Assembly (NCBI GenBank): GCA_942491115.1
Contig: CALNZV010000007.1
Coordinates: 682,001 to 746,000 of the forward strand
Length of the DNA: 64,000 bases
DNA from: CALNZV01 sp942491115
GTDB taxonomy: Bacteria > Desulfobacterota > Desulfobacteria > Desulfobacterales > UBA5852
Direction of reading: 5' to 3'
Part shown: positions 1 through 7,718 of the stretch, piece after piece
Numbering within the stretch: the first letter of the stretch is position 1
Layout: every line of letters begins with the position of its first letter
Position numbers and translations under genes: made by a program
Notes under the pieces: model-generated
The model's input: only the letters and a program-made list of their open reading frames with translations
What the model was told of the DNA's origin: nothing
Databases searched by the model: none

Positions 1-2
1 CC

Positions 3-647
3 ACATTCGCCAGCGGTGGAACCCGGCATTCCCCCTATTGGATTGCAAGGGTCGAGGAACCGATGGGAGGTATTCTGGAAGAGCACATTGTTCGAGGCCA
101 GAGGACCCTCTCCCCGTCCATCAGCTACCAGGTTCTCGACATGATGCGGGGTGTGGTCGAGGAAGGGTCCGGATCGGTCATCCGCCGACTGGGCTTCGAG
201 TTGCCGGCTGCCGGAAAGACCGGTACGACCAACAGTTACAAAGATGCCTGGTTCACGGGTTTCACCCCGTCCCTTTGTACAGCGGTGTGGGTCGGATTCG
301 ACAGGGAAAAGAGTCTAAGAGATACGGCAGGCAGAGGCATTACCGGGGGCAGAGGGGCTGCCCCCATCTGGGCCAGTTTTATGAAGCGGGCCACCGAGGG
401 CGATCCGTTCCGGGAATTTCCGATACCCGATGATATCCGCTTCGAAATGATCGATCCACTCACCGGCAGGGCCCTGGACGCCTTGACCCGGGACCCCATT
501 CGGGTGGCCCTGATGGCGGATCAGCGCCCCGGAGGCACCGACGTGACCCCCGGCGGCACGATCACTCTGGAGGTGCCCAGGGAGCCGCCTGAGGCCATAA
601 CGCCGCGGGAGACCATCCGAGAGGAAGATCTCCCGGCCGATGGGTAG
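3..647 (+). CDS. mrcA: Penicillin-binding protein 1A, C-terminal part (5' end outside window)
   Basis: This is the C-terminal part of a bifunctional class A penicillin-binding protein, which polymerises and cross-links peptidoglycan at the outer face of the inner membrane. The frame is open from base 3, so the N-terminal transmembrane and glycosyltransferase parts lie upstream of the window. The visible 214 residues hold the end of the transpeptidase domain. The third catalytic box, KTGTT, is at visible residues 72-76, followed by the usual NSYKDAWFTGFTP stretch. The tail after about residue 140 is Pro/Glu rich. A SPOR-domain membrane protein follows 51 bp downstream. The class is clear; the exact paralogue (1A or other class A) is inferred. 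Confidence 0.88.
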   Translation, partial: TFASGGTRHSPYWIARVEEPMGGILEEHIVRGQRTLSPSISYQVLDMMRGVVEEGSGSVIRRLGFELPAAGKTGTTNSYKDAWFTGFTPSLCTAVWVGFDREKSLRDTAGRGITGGRGAAPIWASFMKRATEGDPFREFPIPDDIRFEMIDPLTGRALDALTRDPIRVALMADQRPGGTDVTPGGTITLEVPREPPEAITPRETIREEDLPADG

Positions 648-698
648 GGGATTGGAAAATCATCGGAGGACGACGACGGGAAGGATGGTTCGACGGGC

Positions 699-2174
699 GT
701 GATTCATCTGCTGAAACATCTGGCCTTCAGGCTCTGGTTCGCCGTTTTCGGAAGCAGTCTGATCAGTCTCTGGCTGCTCTCCAAGCTGGGACCGTTCATC
801 TCTTTGTGGGTGCCGGTCGCTGTCGTTTTGTCGGCGGCCTTGATCCTCCTCTGGATTGGGGGGCGGCTCTCCGATCCCATCGGTTTGTCGTTGCTGCGTC
901 CCTATGTCTCAGGCGCCGGGATTTGGGAGCGAAAGGGAATGGGGGAAAAGGCTGCCGACCAGTACGCCAAAGCCATAGCAATGACAGACAGTTTTCTGCT
1001 GACCCCAGCCACCCGCCGAAGGATCCTCCCCGACCTTATCGGGCGCATGGCCAGATTCTATCTGGCGGCGCCGGATGCGCCGCCCCAGACCCACCGCATT
1101 GCGAAGGCGTATTTGGGGATGAAGCCCGACGACGAGGCGTTCGCCAGGGCATGGTTAGACCGGCTCGAGGCCATTGGGGCACTTCATTTGGTGTCCGATG
1201 ACGAGGTGTCCCGAATCGGCAATGCCCATCCCCGGAACCCTCAGATCCAGGAATCCCTGTCGCGACGTTGTTTGAAGGACCGGAGGACCGATTTTTTGGC
1301 CCTCCACACCTACCGGCGTCTTATCGAAGCCAAAGAAGCCGTTCCCCCGGAAATGATCGATCAACTCGCCCAGCTTTTTCTGGAAGAGGGGCGGGCCGAC
1401 GAATGGGCCCTAAGGGTTTATCTTCAGGCGGCCGGCGACACATCCGTCCCCGAATCCTTGGTCCGAGGCATCGCGGCATGCCGCCGGTGGCTGATGGAAA
1501 CCCCGCGGAATCGCCCGTTGCTCCATGCAGCCGACCGACATCTGTCCGATCGGAGCGAGGCCGACCTGATTCGGATGTCAGCTGGTTTTCTGCCACCGGG
1601 AGCACTGGATACGCCGGCACCGGTCCATCCCGACGGGCGAGACCAACAGGCGACGCCTCGAATCAAAGCGGTCGGCCTCCGGTTGGAAAAAATGGCAGGC
1701 AGGGCCACTGGAGTCATCAGCCGAACCACCGACGCTTTCGGACACAAGATGGGATCGCCACCGACACTAAACTGGCTGCGATGGGGTTTCGGGGCCGCCC
1801 TCACGGTGTCTGCCGTCGTCCTTCTCATCAATACGGCCGGCTACCTGCGTCCGGTGCATCAAGAGCCCCCCCCCGAAGTGACGGCACCCCCGGCCCCGCA
1901 AAAGCCGACGCCCTTTACCCTCCAGGTGGCGGCATACCTCAAATCCGATTATGCCAACGCCTATGTGGATGAACTGAAGGGACGACAACTGGATGCTTTT
2001 ATCGCCGCCACGAAGGGAAAGGACAAAACCTGGTACCAGGTGAGAATATCCCGTTTTGCCACCAAGGCCGATGCCATCGCCTATGGAGAGCAACTGCTCA
2101 CGGATGGCGTCATCGACGAATACTATGTGGCCAATGTATCGCCCACAAGCCAACCACCAGCCGGCTCGCCATGA
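699..2174 (+). CDS. Membrane protein with C-terminal SPOR domain
   Basis: The product is a 491-residue inner-membrane protein. Two hydrophobic segments lie at about residues 10-28 and 33-54, then a helical, TPR-like soluble region to about 355, a third membrane span at about 362-383, a Pro-rich linker, and a SPOR-type domain at about 406-480. SPOR domains bind denuded glycan strands at the division septum. If the topology holds, the SPOR domain is periplasmic. The GTG start is weakly supported, with GGAAGGA 13 nt upstream. Position directly behind a penicillin-binding protein fits a role in cell-wall synthesis or division. The central region was not matched to a named family. Confidence 0.7.
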   Translation: MIHLLKHLAFRLWFAVFGSSLISLWLLSKLGPFISLWVPVAVVLSAALILLWIGGRLSDPIGLSLLRPYVSGAGIWERKGMGEKAADQYAKAIAMTDSFLLTPATRRRILPDLIGRMARFYLAAPDAPPQTHRIAKAYLGMKPDDEAFARAWLDRLEAIGALHLVSDDEVSRIGNAHPRNPQIQESLSRRCLKDRRTDFLALHTYRRLIEAKEAVPPEMIDQLAQLFLEEGRADEWALRVYLQAAGDTSVPESLVRGIAACRRWLMETPRNRPLLHAADRHLSDRSEADLIRMSAGFLPPGALDTPAPVHPDGRDQQATPRIKAVGLRLEKMAGRATGVISRTTDAFGHKMGSPPTLNWLRWGFGAALTVSAVVLLINTAGYLRPVHQEPPPEVTAPPAPQKPTPFTLQVAAYLKSDYANAYVDELKGRQLDAFIAATKGKDKTWYQVRISRFATKADAIAYGEQLLTDGVIDEYYVANVSPTSQPPAGSP

Positions 2175-2502
2175 GCCCAGAACGGCGTCTGCCCCGACCC
2201 TATCCGTCCACAAAACCCCTTGCTTTCCTTGCGCCATTAGGCTAATGAAGCACGTCTCAGAATCGTCGGCAGCCAAAATGGCTGCCCTAAAAAAGAAGGC
2301 CCCCAGCTTGACCCCCGGTGCGTGAAACCTGCCGATGAGGCACCCCGGCACCGGATGGAGGGAGGACCTTGTAACGAATCCAGTATCCGAGATGCAGCAG
2401 GGCCATCCTCTGAGGACTTCACCCACTGAAGACCCATATCCCGACATCATCCGATGAATCACACCCTGTTCGATCAAGGAACCAAGAGAAAGGATGTAAT
2501 CC
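2175..2502 (+). other. Non-coding leader region of the HU gene
   Basis: These 328 bp between the SPOR protein and hup show no convincing gene. They contain a perfect hairpin (2268-2286) and a second GC-rich inverted repeat (2315-2321 with 2348-2354, alternatively 2317-2321 with 2340-2344). No good -35/-10 pair was found, so the hup promoter is not placed. Confidence 0.4.
2268..2286. repeat. Perfect 8-bp inverted repeat with AAA loop in the hup leader
   Basis: GGCAGCCA at 2268-2275 pairs exactly with TGGCTGCC at 2279-2286. On the plus strand it is followed by an A run, not a T run, so it does not read as an intrinsic terminator in either direction. It could be an mRNA leader structure or a protein site. 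Confidence 0.45.
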
Positions 2503-2772
2503 ATGAACAAAGCAGATCTCGTTAACGACGTCGCCGATGTGGTTTCCTCGAAGAAGGAGGCCCAAGCAGCCGTGGACCGCGTTTTCTCCAGTATCACCAA
2601 GGCCCTGGGAAAAGGCGACTCTGTTACCATCGTCGGCTTTGGCACCTTCAAGGTTGCCGACCGCGAGGCCCGGAAAGGGCGCAATCCCCAGACCGGCGAA
2701 GCCATTACCATCGCCGCCCGCAAGGCACCGAAGTTCGTCGCCGGCAAAGCCCTGAAAGATGCTCTGAACTAG
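2503..2772 (+). CDS. hup: HU family DNA-binding protein
   Basis: This 89-residue protein is a complete HU/IHF-family nucleoid protein that bends and compacts DNA as a dimer. It begins MNKADLVNDVA. It has the family signature GFGTFKVADREARKGRNP at about residues 46-63, the beta-arm region around residues 55-75, and the C-terminal helix ending KALKDALN. Length is typical for HU. The ribosome-binding site GAAAGGATG lies upstream of the ATG. It stands alone: a long untranslated leader precedes it and two GC-rich hairpins follow it. The leader structures suggest possible post-transcriptional control, which is an inference. Confidence 0.95.
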   Translation: MNKADLVNDVADVVSSKKEAQAAVDRVFSSITKALGKGDSVTIVGFGTFKVADREARKGRNPQTGEAITIAARKAPKFVAGKALKDALN

Positions 2773-2782
2773 CCGTCTGAGC

Positions 2783-2820
2783 GGTGAGCCGGAGCCGACA
2801 CCCCAGTCGACCGGCTCACC
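2783..2820 (+). terminator. GC-rich hairpin downstream of hup
   Basis: GGTGAGCCGG (2783-2792) pairs perfectly with CCGGCTCACC (2811-2820) across an 18-nt loop. A second hairpin, GGCGTC-ctgcc-GACGCC, follows at 2831-2847. Neither has a T tract, so they may stabilise the 3' end or terminate weakly. Confidence 0.45.
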
Positions 2821-2988
2821 CGGCACCCCCGGCGTCCTGCCGACGCCCGGACCCGTTTGTGAGGGATTGCTTGTCCCCACACCGCTAAGTCCACCTTGCC
2901 CCATTCCCCTTCGCCTTGGGAGGAGGAGATCCACGCAATCCGACGGGAGAGGCAGTCGACCAGGGGGACCCACGCCGGGACCTGGCAA

Positions 2989-3017
2989 TTGACAATAGGA
3001 CCGTTTGGTCTTAAGAT
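2989..3017 (+). promoter_or_regulatory. Sigma-70-type promoter for the coiled-coil gene
   Basis: A perfect -35 TTGACA at 2989-2994 is followed by exactly 17 nt and then TAAGAT at 3012-3017, a five-of-six -10 box. The predicted start of transcription is near 3024, giving a leader of about 138 nt before the gene at 3162. Confidence 0.7.
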
Positions 3018-3049
3018 AACAGCATTTTATTAGTTATTGGTAATGGGGA

Positions 3050-3117
3050 GTGTATCCCTCTCCGTGATCGGATACACCGATGTGTCCCGTCCGATGGGAC
3101 ACCGATCGAATAGATCG
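3050..3117 (+). promoter_or_regulatory. Three tandem hairpins in a 5' leader
   Basis: Three inverted repeats sit head to tail within 68 bp. They are GTGTATCC (3050-3057) with GGATACAC (3070-3077), GTGTCCC (3082-3088) with GGGACAC (3096-3102), and CGATC (3103-3107) with GATCG (3113-3117). They lie in the predicted transcript between the promoter at 2989 and the gene at 3162. The first two stems share the GTGT...ACAC ends, which could also allow exchange of strands. Confidence 0.5.
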
Positions 3118-3161
3118 ACGGGAAGGCTTTTGAGAGACCCAATAAAGGAGATGCCCCTCAG

Positions 3162-3443
3162 ATGTCCAAACCCATCAAGACGATTAGTGATCTTCAAAAA
3201 AAGATTCTCGACGTTCGGAAACTCACCGAAAAAACCCATGTGGAAAAGGCGGCAGCGGCGGAGGAACTTGGCAAACTGAACTTTACCCTGTCTCTATATC
3301 AAACCGAGAAAGACCTCGATGAAGACACCCTCAGAAAAGTCGAAAAAATGAAGGGACGGGCTGCCGAGTTGGAAGCCGTCGTGAATGACGCCCCCGGAAT
3401 CATCCGCCAACTGGAGCGAAAACGATCCCGTCTGACCCGTTAA
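3162..3443 (+). CDS. Small coiled-coil protein of unknown function
   Basis: The product is a 93-residue, highly charged, almost entirely helical protein with heptad-like spacing (ISDLQKKILDVRKL, then LRKVEKMKGRAAELEAVV). It has no signal peptide or membrane span, so it is probably a cytoplasmic coiled coil. AAAGGAG at 3144-3150 precedes the ATG by 11 nt. A competing ATG at 3151 opens a different frame of low quality. The gene has its own consensus promoter, a structured leader and an intrinsic terminator, so it is a monocistronic unit and probably well expressed. I do not recognise the family. Confidence 0.75.
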   Translation: MSKPIKTISDLQKKILDVRKLTEKTHVEKAAAAEELGKLNFTLSLYQTEKDLDEDTLRKVEKMKGRAAELEAVVNDAPGIIRQLERKRSRLTR

Positions 3444-3459
3444 ATCCACTGCCGATTCG

Positions 3460-3498
3460 AAAAGCGCCTGAAGACCACCCCCTTCCCGGCGCTTTTTT
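3460..3498 (+). terminator. Bidirectional intrinsic terminator
   Basis: AAAAGCGCC (3460-3468) pairs with GGCGCTTTT (3488-3496), followed by more T residues to 3498. The A run on the left makes it serve the minus-strand gene ending at 3511 as well. The loop is 19 nt. Confidence 0.7.
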
Positions 3499-3510
3499 GA
3501 TTTCCGCCCG

Positions 3511-4560
3511 TCAGGCGTCCTTTCTGGGACCCGAATTCAGGTAGACGACAACCGCTCCGCTTTTCCGCTTGACCCCCTTCTCCCACTCGAAGTGCAGGAC
3601 AATGCCATCCGTCTTTAAATCCCTCAGCCGGTCTTCGACCACATCCGGCAAAACGGGGCCGTTTTCCGAATGCAGCCCTTTGCCGACGATAATTCTAAGG
3701 GTCAACCGACGGTTGGCGTGGGCCGTCCGAATGAACGCATCGGTCCGGTGGGCAGCCCTTTCGGCCGTATATCCGTGAAGGTCCAGCTGGCACTGTGGCC
3801 GGGGATATCCTTTGATCCGCCGCCGTACCGGGAGGGGACGGGGTGTTGGCGCCCCTTCGTGCTTTTTGCGCATGATGGTTCCGGGTGATGCATCCGCAAG
3901 AGACATCTCTAAAAGCCGATCGAAGGCCTCCTCGGAGGTCCCACCGCTTGGCGGTGATCCCCTGAAGAGACGGTCAAGATCGTCCGTGCGGCCCAGAATG
4001 GGTATCCCATGCCGATCGGTTTCCGGGAAATGGGTGTGGGACCTCGAGGGGCCACTGTCTCCGGCATTTGCTCCTTCCCGGTAGAATACCCCTGTCTGAT
4101 TCTCTTTTGATTCCCGGACGGCCCTATCGTCGCCACATGGACTGAACAGCCGGTCGAGGGGGGTGTCGTCATTGATGACTCGAATGCCGTGACGATTGGT
4201 CACAGAAGTCGGACGACCCTGGGCGGTCTCCCCGGCAACCCCTCGAGAGTTGGATGCCTGCACCGGCGGGGCCGATGGTTCGACCTTTCCGTTCACTGAA
4301 AGAACCTCTGAGGAGAGGAGGGCCTGCTCGGGGTTTTCCCCCTGGGAAAAGACCCGTATCCCATGGCGATTGGTCCTGGTGGCTTCTGTCACGGAAGGCT
4401 CTCCGATGTCCGACTCTAAAGCCCCTGACCGATTGTCGGTGTCCGGGCCGGTATCGGGGGCTCCCGGATGGTCTGGAGGAGGTTCGCTACCCGCCGTCAG
4501 ATGATTGTCCGTCGAGGGTTTCTGCCGGCGCTTCCATAACTGTTTCAATCGCTTCAGCAT
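3511..4560 (-). CDS. Smr-domain protein with three RHGI repeats
   Basis: From the ATG at 4560 the protein has 349 residues. The C-terminal part, about 255-345, is an Smr domain: LDLHGYT at 259-265 and GKGLHS at 293-298, the two family hallmarks. Smr domains bind or nick nucleic acid, including RNA on stalled ribosomes. The low-complexity N-terminal half carries three regularly spaced motifs, TNRHGIRV at 63-70 and 121-128 and TDRHGIPI at 181-188. Each is followed by an acidic/hydrophobic stretch; the last two have LDRLF. The 4560 start avoids overlap with the upstream gene, which stops at 4577. The repeats are not part of any family I know. Confidence 0.8.
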   Translation of the reverse strand: MLKRLKQLWKRRQKPSTDNHLTAGSEPPPDHPGAPDTGPDTDNRSGALESDIGEPSVTEATRTNRHGIRVFSQGENPEQALLSSEVLSVNGKVEPSAPPVQASNSRGVAGETAQGRPTSVTNRHGIRVINDDTPLDRLFSPCGDDRAVRESKENQTGVFYREGANAGDSGPSRSHTHFPETDRHGIPILGRTDDLDRLFRGSPPSGGTSEEAFDRLLEMSLADASPGTIMRKKHEGAPTPRPLPVRRRIKGYPRPQCQLDLHGYTAERAAHRTDAFIRTAHANRRLTLRIIVGKGLHSENGPVLPDVVEDRLRDLKTDGIVLHFEWEKGVKRKSGAVVVYLNSGPRKDA

Positions 4561-4576
4561 CGATGATCCGCTGCGA

Positions 4577-5077
4577 CTATCCGTGGTTGACACCCGACGA
4601 CCCGTGGTCCGGCGTTGTCCACATTCGGAAAACAAGATCCGCTGGTACACAGATCCTGCCCCCACTGTCGATGAACCGCTTTACCGCATCCTCCGGAAAG
4701 CCAAGGAGATCGACAGACCCCCGTCGGCAGTGGGGATTCACCTCACGTTCGAGGAGACGAACCAAGGGCCGGAGGTTCTCTGACCATTTAGCAAAGGCAA
4801 AATGGCCGCTCGGATGGGTTCTGAGCAATCGGTTGATCTTCCGCCGGCTCACATGGCCGGCCTCTCCCCAGAAACCGCGGATCCCACGAGGGGATATCGC
4901 CGCCCCATCGGGCTTGAAAGGACCGACAGGCGACGGCTCGACGACGATGCCTGGAAACGACGGCAGATAGAGGGCCCACAAAAAGGCTTTCATCATGACG
5001 TGCTCGACGCGCTCCTCATGCCCCTTGACGAAAACCTGAACCCGATTCCTCAGTTTGAATGCCCATTTACGGCGCAT
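4577..5077 (-). CDS. Hypothetical protein
   Basis: This 166-residue basic protein has no visible signal peptide or membrane span. It has a central Pro/Gly-rich region (LPSFPGIVVEPSPVGPFKP) and several Trp residues. It ends 16 bp before the Smr-domain gene and starts 34 bp after the SDR gene, so the three minus-strand genes probably form one transcript. Compositional evidence supports coding: the frame is continued by plausible codon use and there is no better frame. I do not recognise a family. It may be restricted to related deltaproteobacteria. Confidence 0.5.
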   Translation of the reverse strand: MRRKWAFKLRNRVQVFVKGHEERVEHVMMKAFLWALYLPSFPGIVVEPSPVGPFKPDGAAISPRGIRGFWGEAGHVSRRKINRLLRTHPSGHFAFAKWSENLRPLVRLLEREVNPHCRRGSVDLLGFPEDAVKRFIDSGGRICVPADLVFRMWTTPDHGSSGVNHG

Positions 5078-5111
5078 GGCGTCGTCACTCGACTGCGGTC
5101 GGAAAGCCCCT

Positions 5112-5942
5112 TCAGATAAAAAAATCCGGCATCAGCGAGGATTCCGACTTTTCGGGGTCCACTTGATATCCCTTGAAATCCCTGACGCCCTCCTCACGAA
5201 GAACGGCATCGTCGATGAAAAAATGGCCTGTGCAGGAACGACTGTCTCTGCACAGGATTGCGTGGGCGGCATCGGCCACGATTTCAGGGGTTCGGCTGCA
5301 GGCCATCGCCTCCTCCCCCCCGAGGAGATTGCGCACCGCCGCCGTGGCAATAGCGGTTTTTGGCCACAAGGCATTGACAGCGATACCATCGGAGCGAAGT
5401 TCCTCGGCCATTCCCAGCACGCACATGCTCATCCCGTATTTGGCCATGGTGTAAGCCACGTGATGGGCGAACCACTTGGCGTCCATGGTCAAGGGAGGGG
5501 AGAGATTGAGGATGTGGGGATTGTTGGACCGACGAAGAAGGGGAATACACGCCTTCGAACACAAGAACGTCCCCCTGACGTTCACCTGGTGCATCAGGTC
5601 GAAACGCTTCATGGGGGTTTCCAGGGTGCCGGCAAGGAAAATGGCACTGGCGTTGTTCACGAGGATATCGATACCGCCAAATCGATTTCCAGCCTCCTCC
5701 ACCGATGCCTCGACCTGCTCTTCGCTGCGGATGTCGACAACTAGAGGCAATGCCTGGCCCCCGGCGGCTTCGACGGCTTCAGCCGCGGTGTATATGGTGC
5801 CCGGCAGCTTGGGGTGCCGCCGTTCGGTCTTGGCTGCGATGACGATGTTGGCCCCGTCGCGGGCGGCCCTCAAGGCGATGGCGTTTCCGATGCCTCGGCT
5901 GGCGCCGGTAATGAACAAGGTTTTTCCTTTAAGAGACCCCAT
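5112..5942 (-). CDS. SDR family oxidoreductase, HSDL2-like
   Basis: This is a 276-residue short-chain dehydrogenase/reductase. The cofactor-binding TGASRGIG is at residues 12-19, NNAS at 96-99, and the catalytic Ser148, Tyr164 and Lys168. The text around the active site (LNLSPPL, then AYTMAKYGMSMCVLGMAEE) is characteristic of the HSDL2 subgroup, whose substrates are unclear and may be lipids or acyl-CoAs. It lacks the SCP2 domain found on animal HSDL2. A strong GGAGGT lies just before the ATG. It heads a minus-strand set with the 4577 and 3511 genes. The 262 bp upstream, to 6204, separate it from a divergent gene; no clear promoter was identified there. Confidence 0.88.
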   Translation of the reverse strand: MGSLKGKTLFITGASRGIGNAIALRAARDGANIVIAAKTERRHPKLPGTIYTAAEAVEAAGGQALPLVVDIRSEEQVEASVEEAGNRFGGIDILVNNASAIFLAGTLETPMKRFDLMHQVNVRGTFLCSKACIPLLRRSNNPHILNLSPPLTMDAKWFAHHVAYTMAKYGMSMCVLGMAEELRSDGIAVNALWPKTAIATAAVRNLLGGEEAMACSRTPEIVADAAHAILCRDSRSCTGHFFIDDAVLREEGVRDFKGYQVDPEKSESSLMPDFFI

Positions 5943-6204
5943 GGTACCTCCAGTCGCCGGTGGTAAGTGTTCTGGTCATATCCGATGCTCTGCCAGTGGT
6001 AACGGATCGCTAAAGGATCAATACTGGCCGCATGGGCCGGCCCTGTCAACCGGCAAGATCCCCTTTTCCCCAATCATCCCCCGTTGGAAGCGACCCGGCA
6101 CCGGGGTTGTCATCCCAGCCCATCTGGGGTAGACTTTTTTCATTTGACCTTCGGTTTTTTGAAGATCATCACCCATTCCATGCCATCAGGAGCAAAATGC
6201 GTCT

Positions 6205-6906
6205 ATGGCTATTATAATCGACCCGTATCCCCTCATCGGCCGCCGCTTGTGCCTCTTGCTGGCCGTCGTACTCTCAGGGATCTTTTTCCCAGGCGGGGCC
6301 TCGGCCCAGGAACCACCGTGCCCAACCGATCCGGTCGAATGGCAGCGCCGATGTCAATCAGCTGAAGCCGATGCCTCCAGACTCGGCGCCGACATCCATT
6401 CACTTGAATCCGTAATGACCAATCCGGATATCGTTCTGATCACGGCGGACCGCCTCCCCAATGAAAGCCCCGTCGACTACGAGGCAAGGGTCAAAAGGAA
6501 TAGGGGAATCCGCTCCCCGGTCACGAGCACCTGGCTTCCCATCATCGGGCACTATTTCATTCCCGATAGCGGCACCGCGCTTGTGGCCATGGATCGCACC
6601 GACTACTGGCGCTATATCGGAGAGGCTTTCGGATTCGATAGTCGAGAAGCCGTCAGCGTTTTCAAGAGCCAGGAGACGGCGGGCCACCATATCCGCCTGA
6701 GCCGGTTTTTAGGGCCTCAGGGCAGGATCGCCGGCTTGAAGCGTGAAAAAGACCGCATCCAGGGGTTTGTGGAGCGCTGCTGCATTACTCCGCCCGAGAT
6801 CCCGTCCCTGGACGTCATTGATGCCCCTCTCCTGCCCCAAGGCAAGGTCACCGGCAGCGGTGATCCACTCGCCGCCCCTCGACCCCCGACAGCCTCCGTC
6901 CCCTGA
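6205..6906 (+). CDS. Secreted protein of unknown function
   Basis: The 233-residue product has an N-terminal signal peptide: Arg-rich start, hydrophobic stretch at about 15-29, and an ASA cleavage site at about 32-34. It should therefore be exported to the periplasm. The mature part has Cys pairs (PPCP and RRCQ early, ERCC late), a helical middle and a Pro-rich tail. AGGAGC lies 11 nt before the ATG; a second ATG at 6197 opens only six codons. It is first of a run of small exported proteins (6205-8327). No family was recognised. Confidence 0.6.
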   Translation: MAIIIDPYPLIGRRLCLLLAVVLSGIFFPGGASAQEPPCPTDPVEWQRRCQSAEADASRLGADIHSLESVMTNPDIVLITADRLPNESPVDYEARVKRNRGIRSPVTSTWLPIIGHYFIPDSGTALVAMDRTDYWRYIGEAFGFDSREAVSVFKSQETAGHHIRLSRFLGPQGRIAGLKREKDRIQGFVERCCITPPEIPSLDVIDAPLLPQGKVTGSGDPLAAPRPPTASVP

Positions 6907-6952
6907 GGCCCGCAAGACCATCTGGATACCGTATGGGGTCGGGGCTTCGGGC

Positions 6953-6980
6953 TTGAACCGTCACCGGTGTGTATTACGAT
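6953..6980 (+). promoter_or_regulatory. Possible sigma-70 promoter for the 7120 gene
   Basis: TTGAAC at 6953-6958, a 16-nt spacer and TACGAT at 6975-6980. The match is moderate. It would give a leader of about 130 nt before the gene at 7120. Confidence 0.4.
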
Positions 6981-7119
6981 TGGTGGTAACGATCCGACGC
7001 CTGGAATTGCAGAGATGCTGACGATTGGGGGTCCGGACGCGGGCCGATGCCCCGAGGTCAGGGTGGCCCCAACGGCATTTCTTGCAGCAACCGGGCCGAT
7101 ACCTGCAGGAGACCTATCC

Positions 7120-7671
7120 ATGGCCAACCCATCAGACGACCCATCGACGACCCGGGTGACCCGAAAAAAAGGAGTGACATTTTGCCTCCTCTTGGCGACG
7201 GTCTTTATGACGCTATCCTGCCAAACCGGCTCTTTGTTCTCCTACGCCGGGAAACAAGCCAGACCCGACAACCGATTTGAGTTCGAGGACGGTGGTCCCC
7301 ATCTGGCCCACTGGGAGAGTCCGGATCTCATGATCGACTACGAGTACGACAAATCCCCGGACCTGCTCATCATGAGGGGTCACATCACTCTTCAGAACAA
7401 AAACGCCAAATTCCCCTCGGTCAAGCAGATGAGGGTCATGATCCATTTTCTGGACACCGAGGGATTCATCCTGGGATCGGGAACCGTCTGGCTTTCCGGT
7501 CGGTGGGTTCCCATGATTCTGGTCAACTGGAATTTCGAGCGCGCCTGGCCCCTGCCACCGGATACGACGAAGATCGCCTTCAGCTACAGCGGTACTGTCG
7601 GGGAGCAGGGCCAGCGCCACGGCGATGACGGGGGGGGCGGCGTGGATTGGGATTTTTGGAGAGACCCCTGA
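7120..7671 (+). CDS. Putative lipoprotein or exported protein
   Basis: From the ATG at 7120, which has AGGAGA just upstream, the protein has 183 residues. A basic N-terminus (RVTRKKG) is followed by a hydrophobic segment and Cys34 in the context TLSC. This resembles a lipobox but departs from consensus at -3 and -2, so lipidation is possible rather than certain. The mature region looks beta-rich (LMIDYEYDKSPDLLIMRGHI; MRVMIHFLDTEGFILGSG), and the tail is Gly/Asp rich. An earlier in-frame start exists but has no ribosome-binding site. The family was not recognised. Confidence 0.6.
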   Translation: MANPSDDPSTTRVTRKKGVTFCLLLATVFMTLSCQTGSLFSYAGKQARPDNRFEFEDGGPHLAHWESPDLMIDYEYDKSPDLLIMRGHITLQNKNAKFPSVKQMRVMIHFLDTEGFILGSGTVWLSGRWVPMILVNWNFERAWPLPPDTTKIAFSYSGTVGEQGQRHGDDGGGGVDWDFWRDP

Positions 7672-7718
7672 CCATGACCGTCGCCGAACGGCAATCCTAT
7701 TCAGGAAACCAGTGATTG

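Noticed and set aside
2315..2354. A possible riboswitch in the hup leader.
   Set aside because: Inverted repeats are present, but I could not match the conserved core of any known riboswitch. Kept only as a structured leader.
2640..2657. A sigma-54-like string TGGCAC...TTGC inside hup.
   Set aside because: The spacing is N8 instead of N5 and it lies within the coding region.
1767..2747. A 326-codon minus-strand frame over the SPOR gene end, the leader and hup.
   Set aside because: It is antisense to the SPOR domain and HU, both convincing, and has no known motif.
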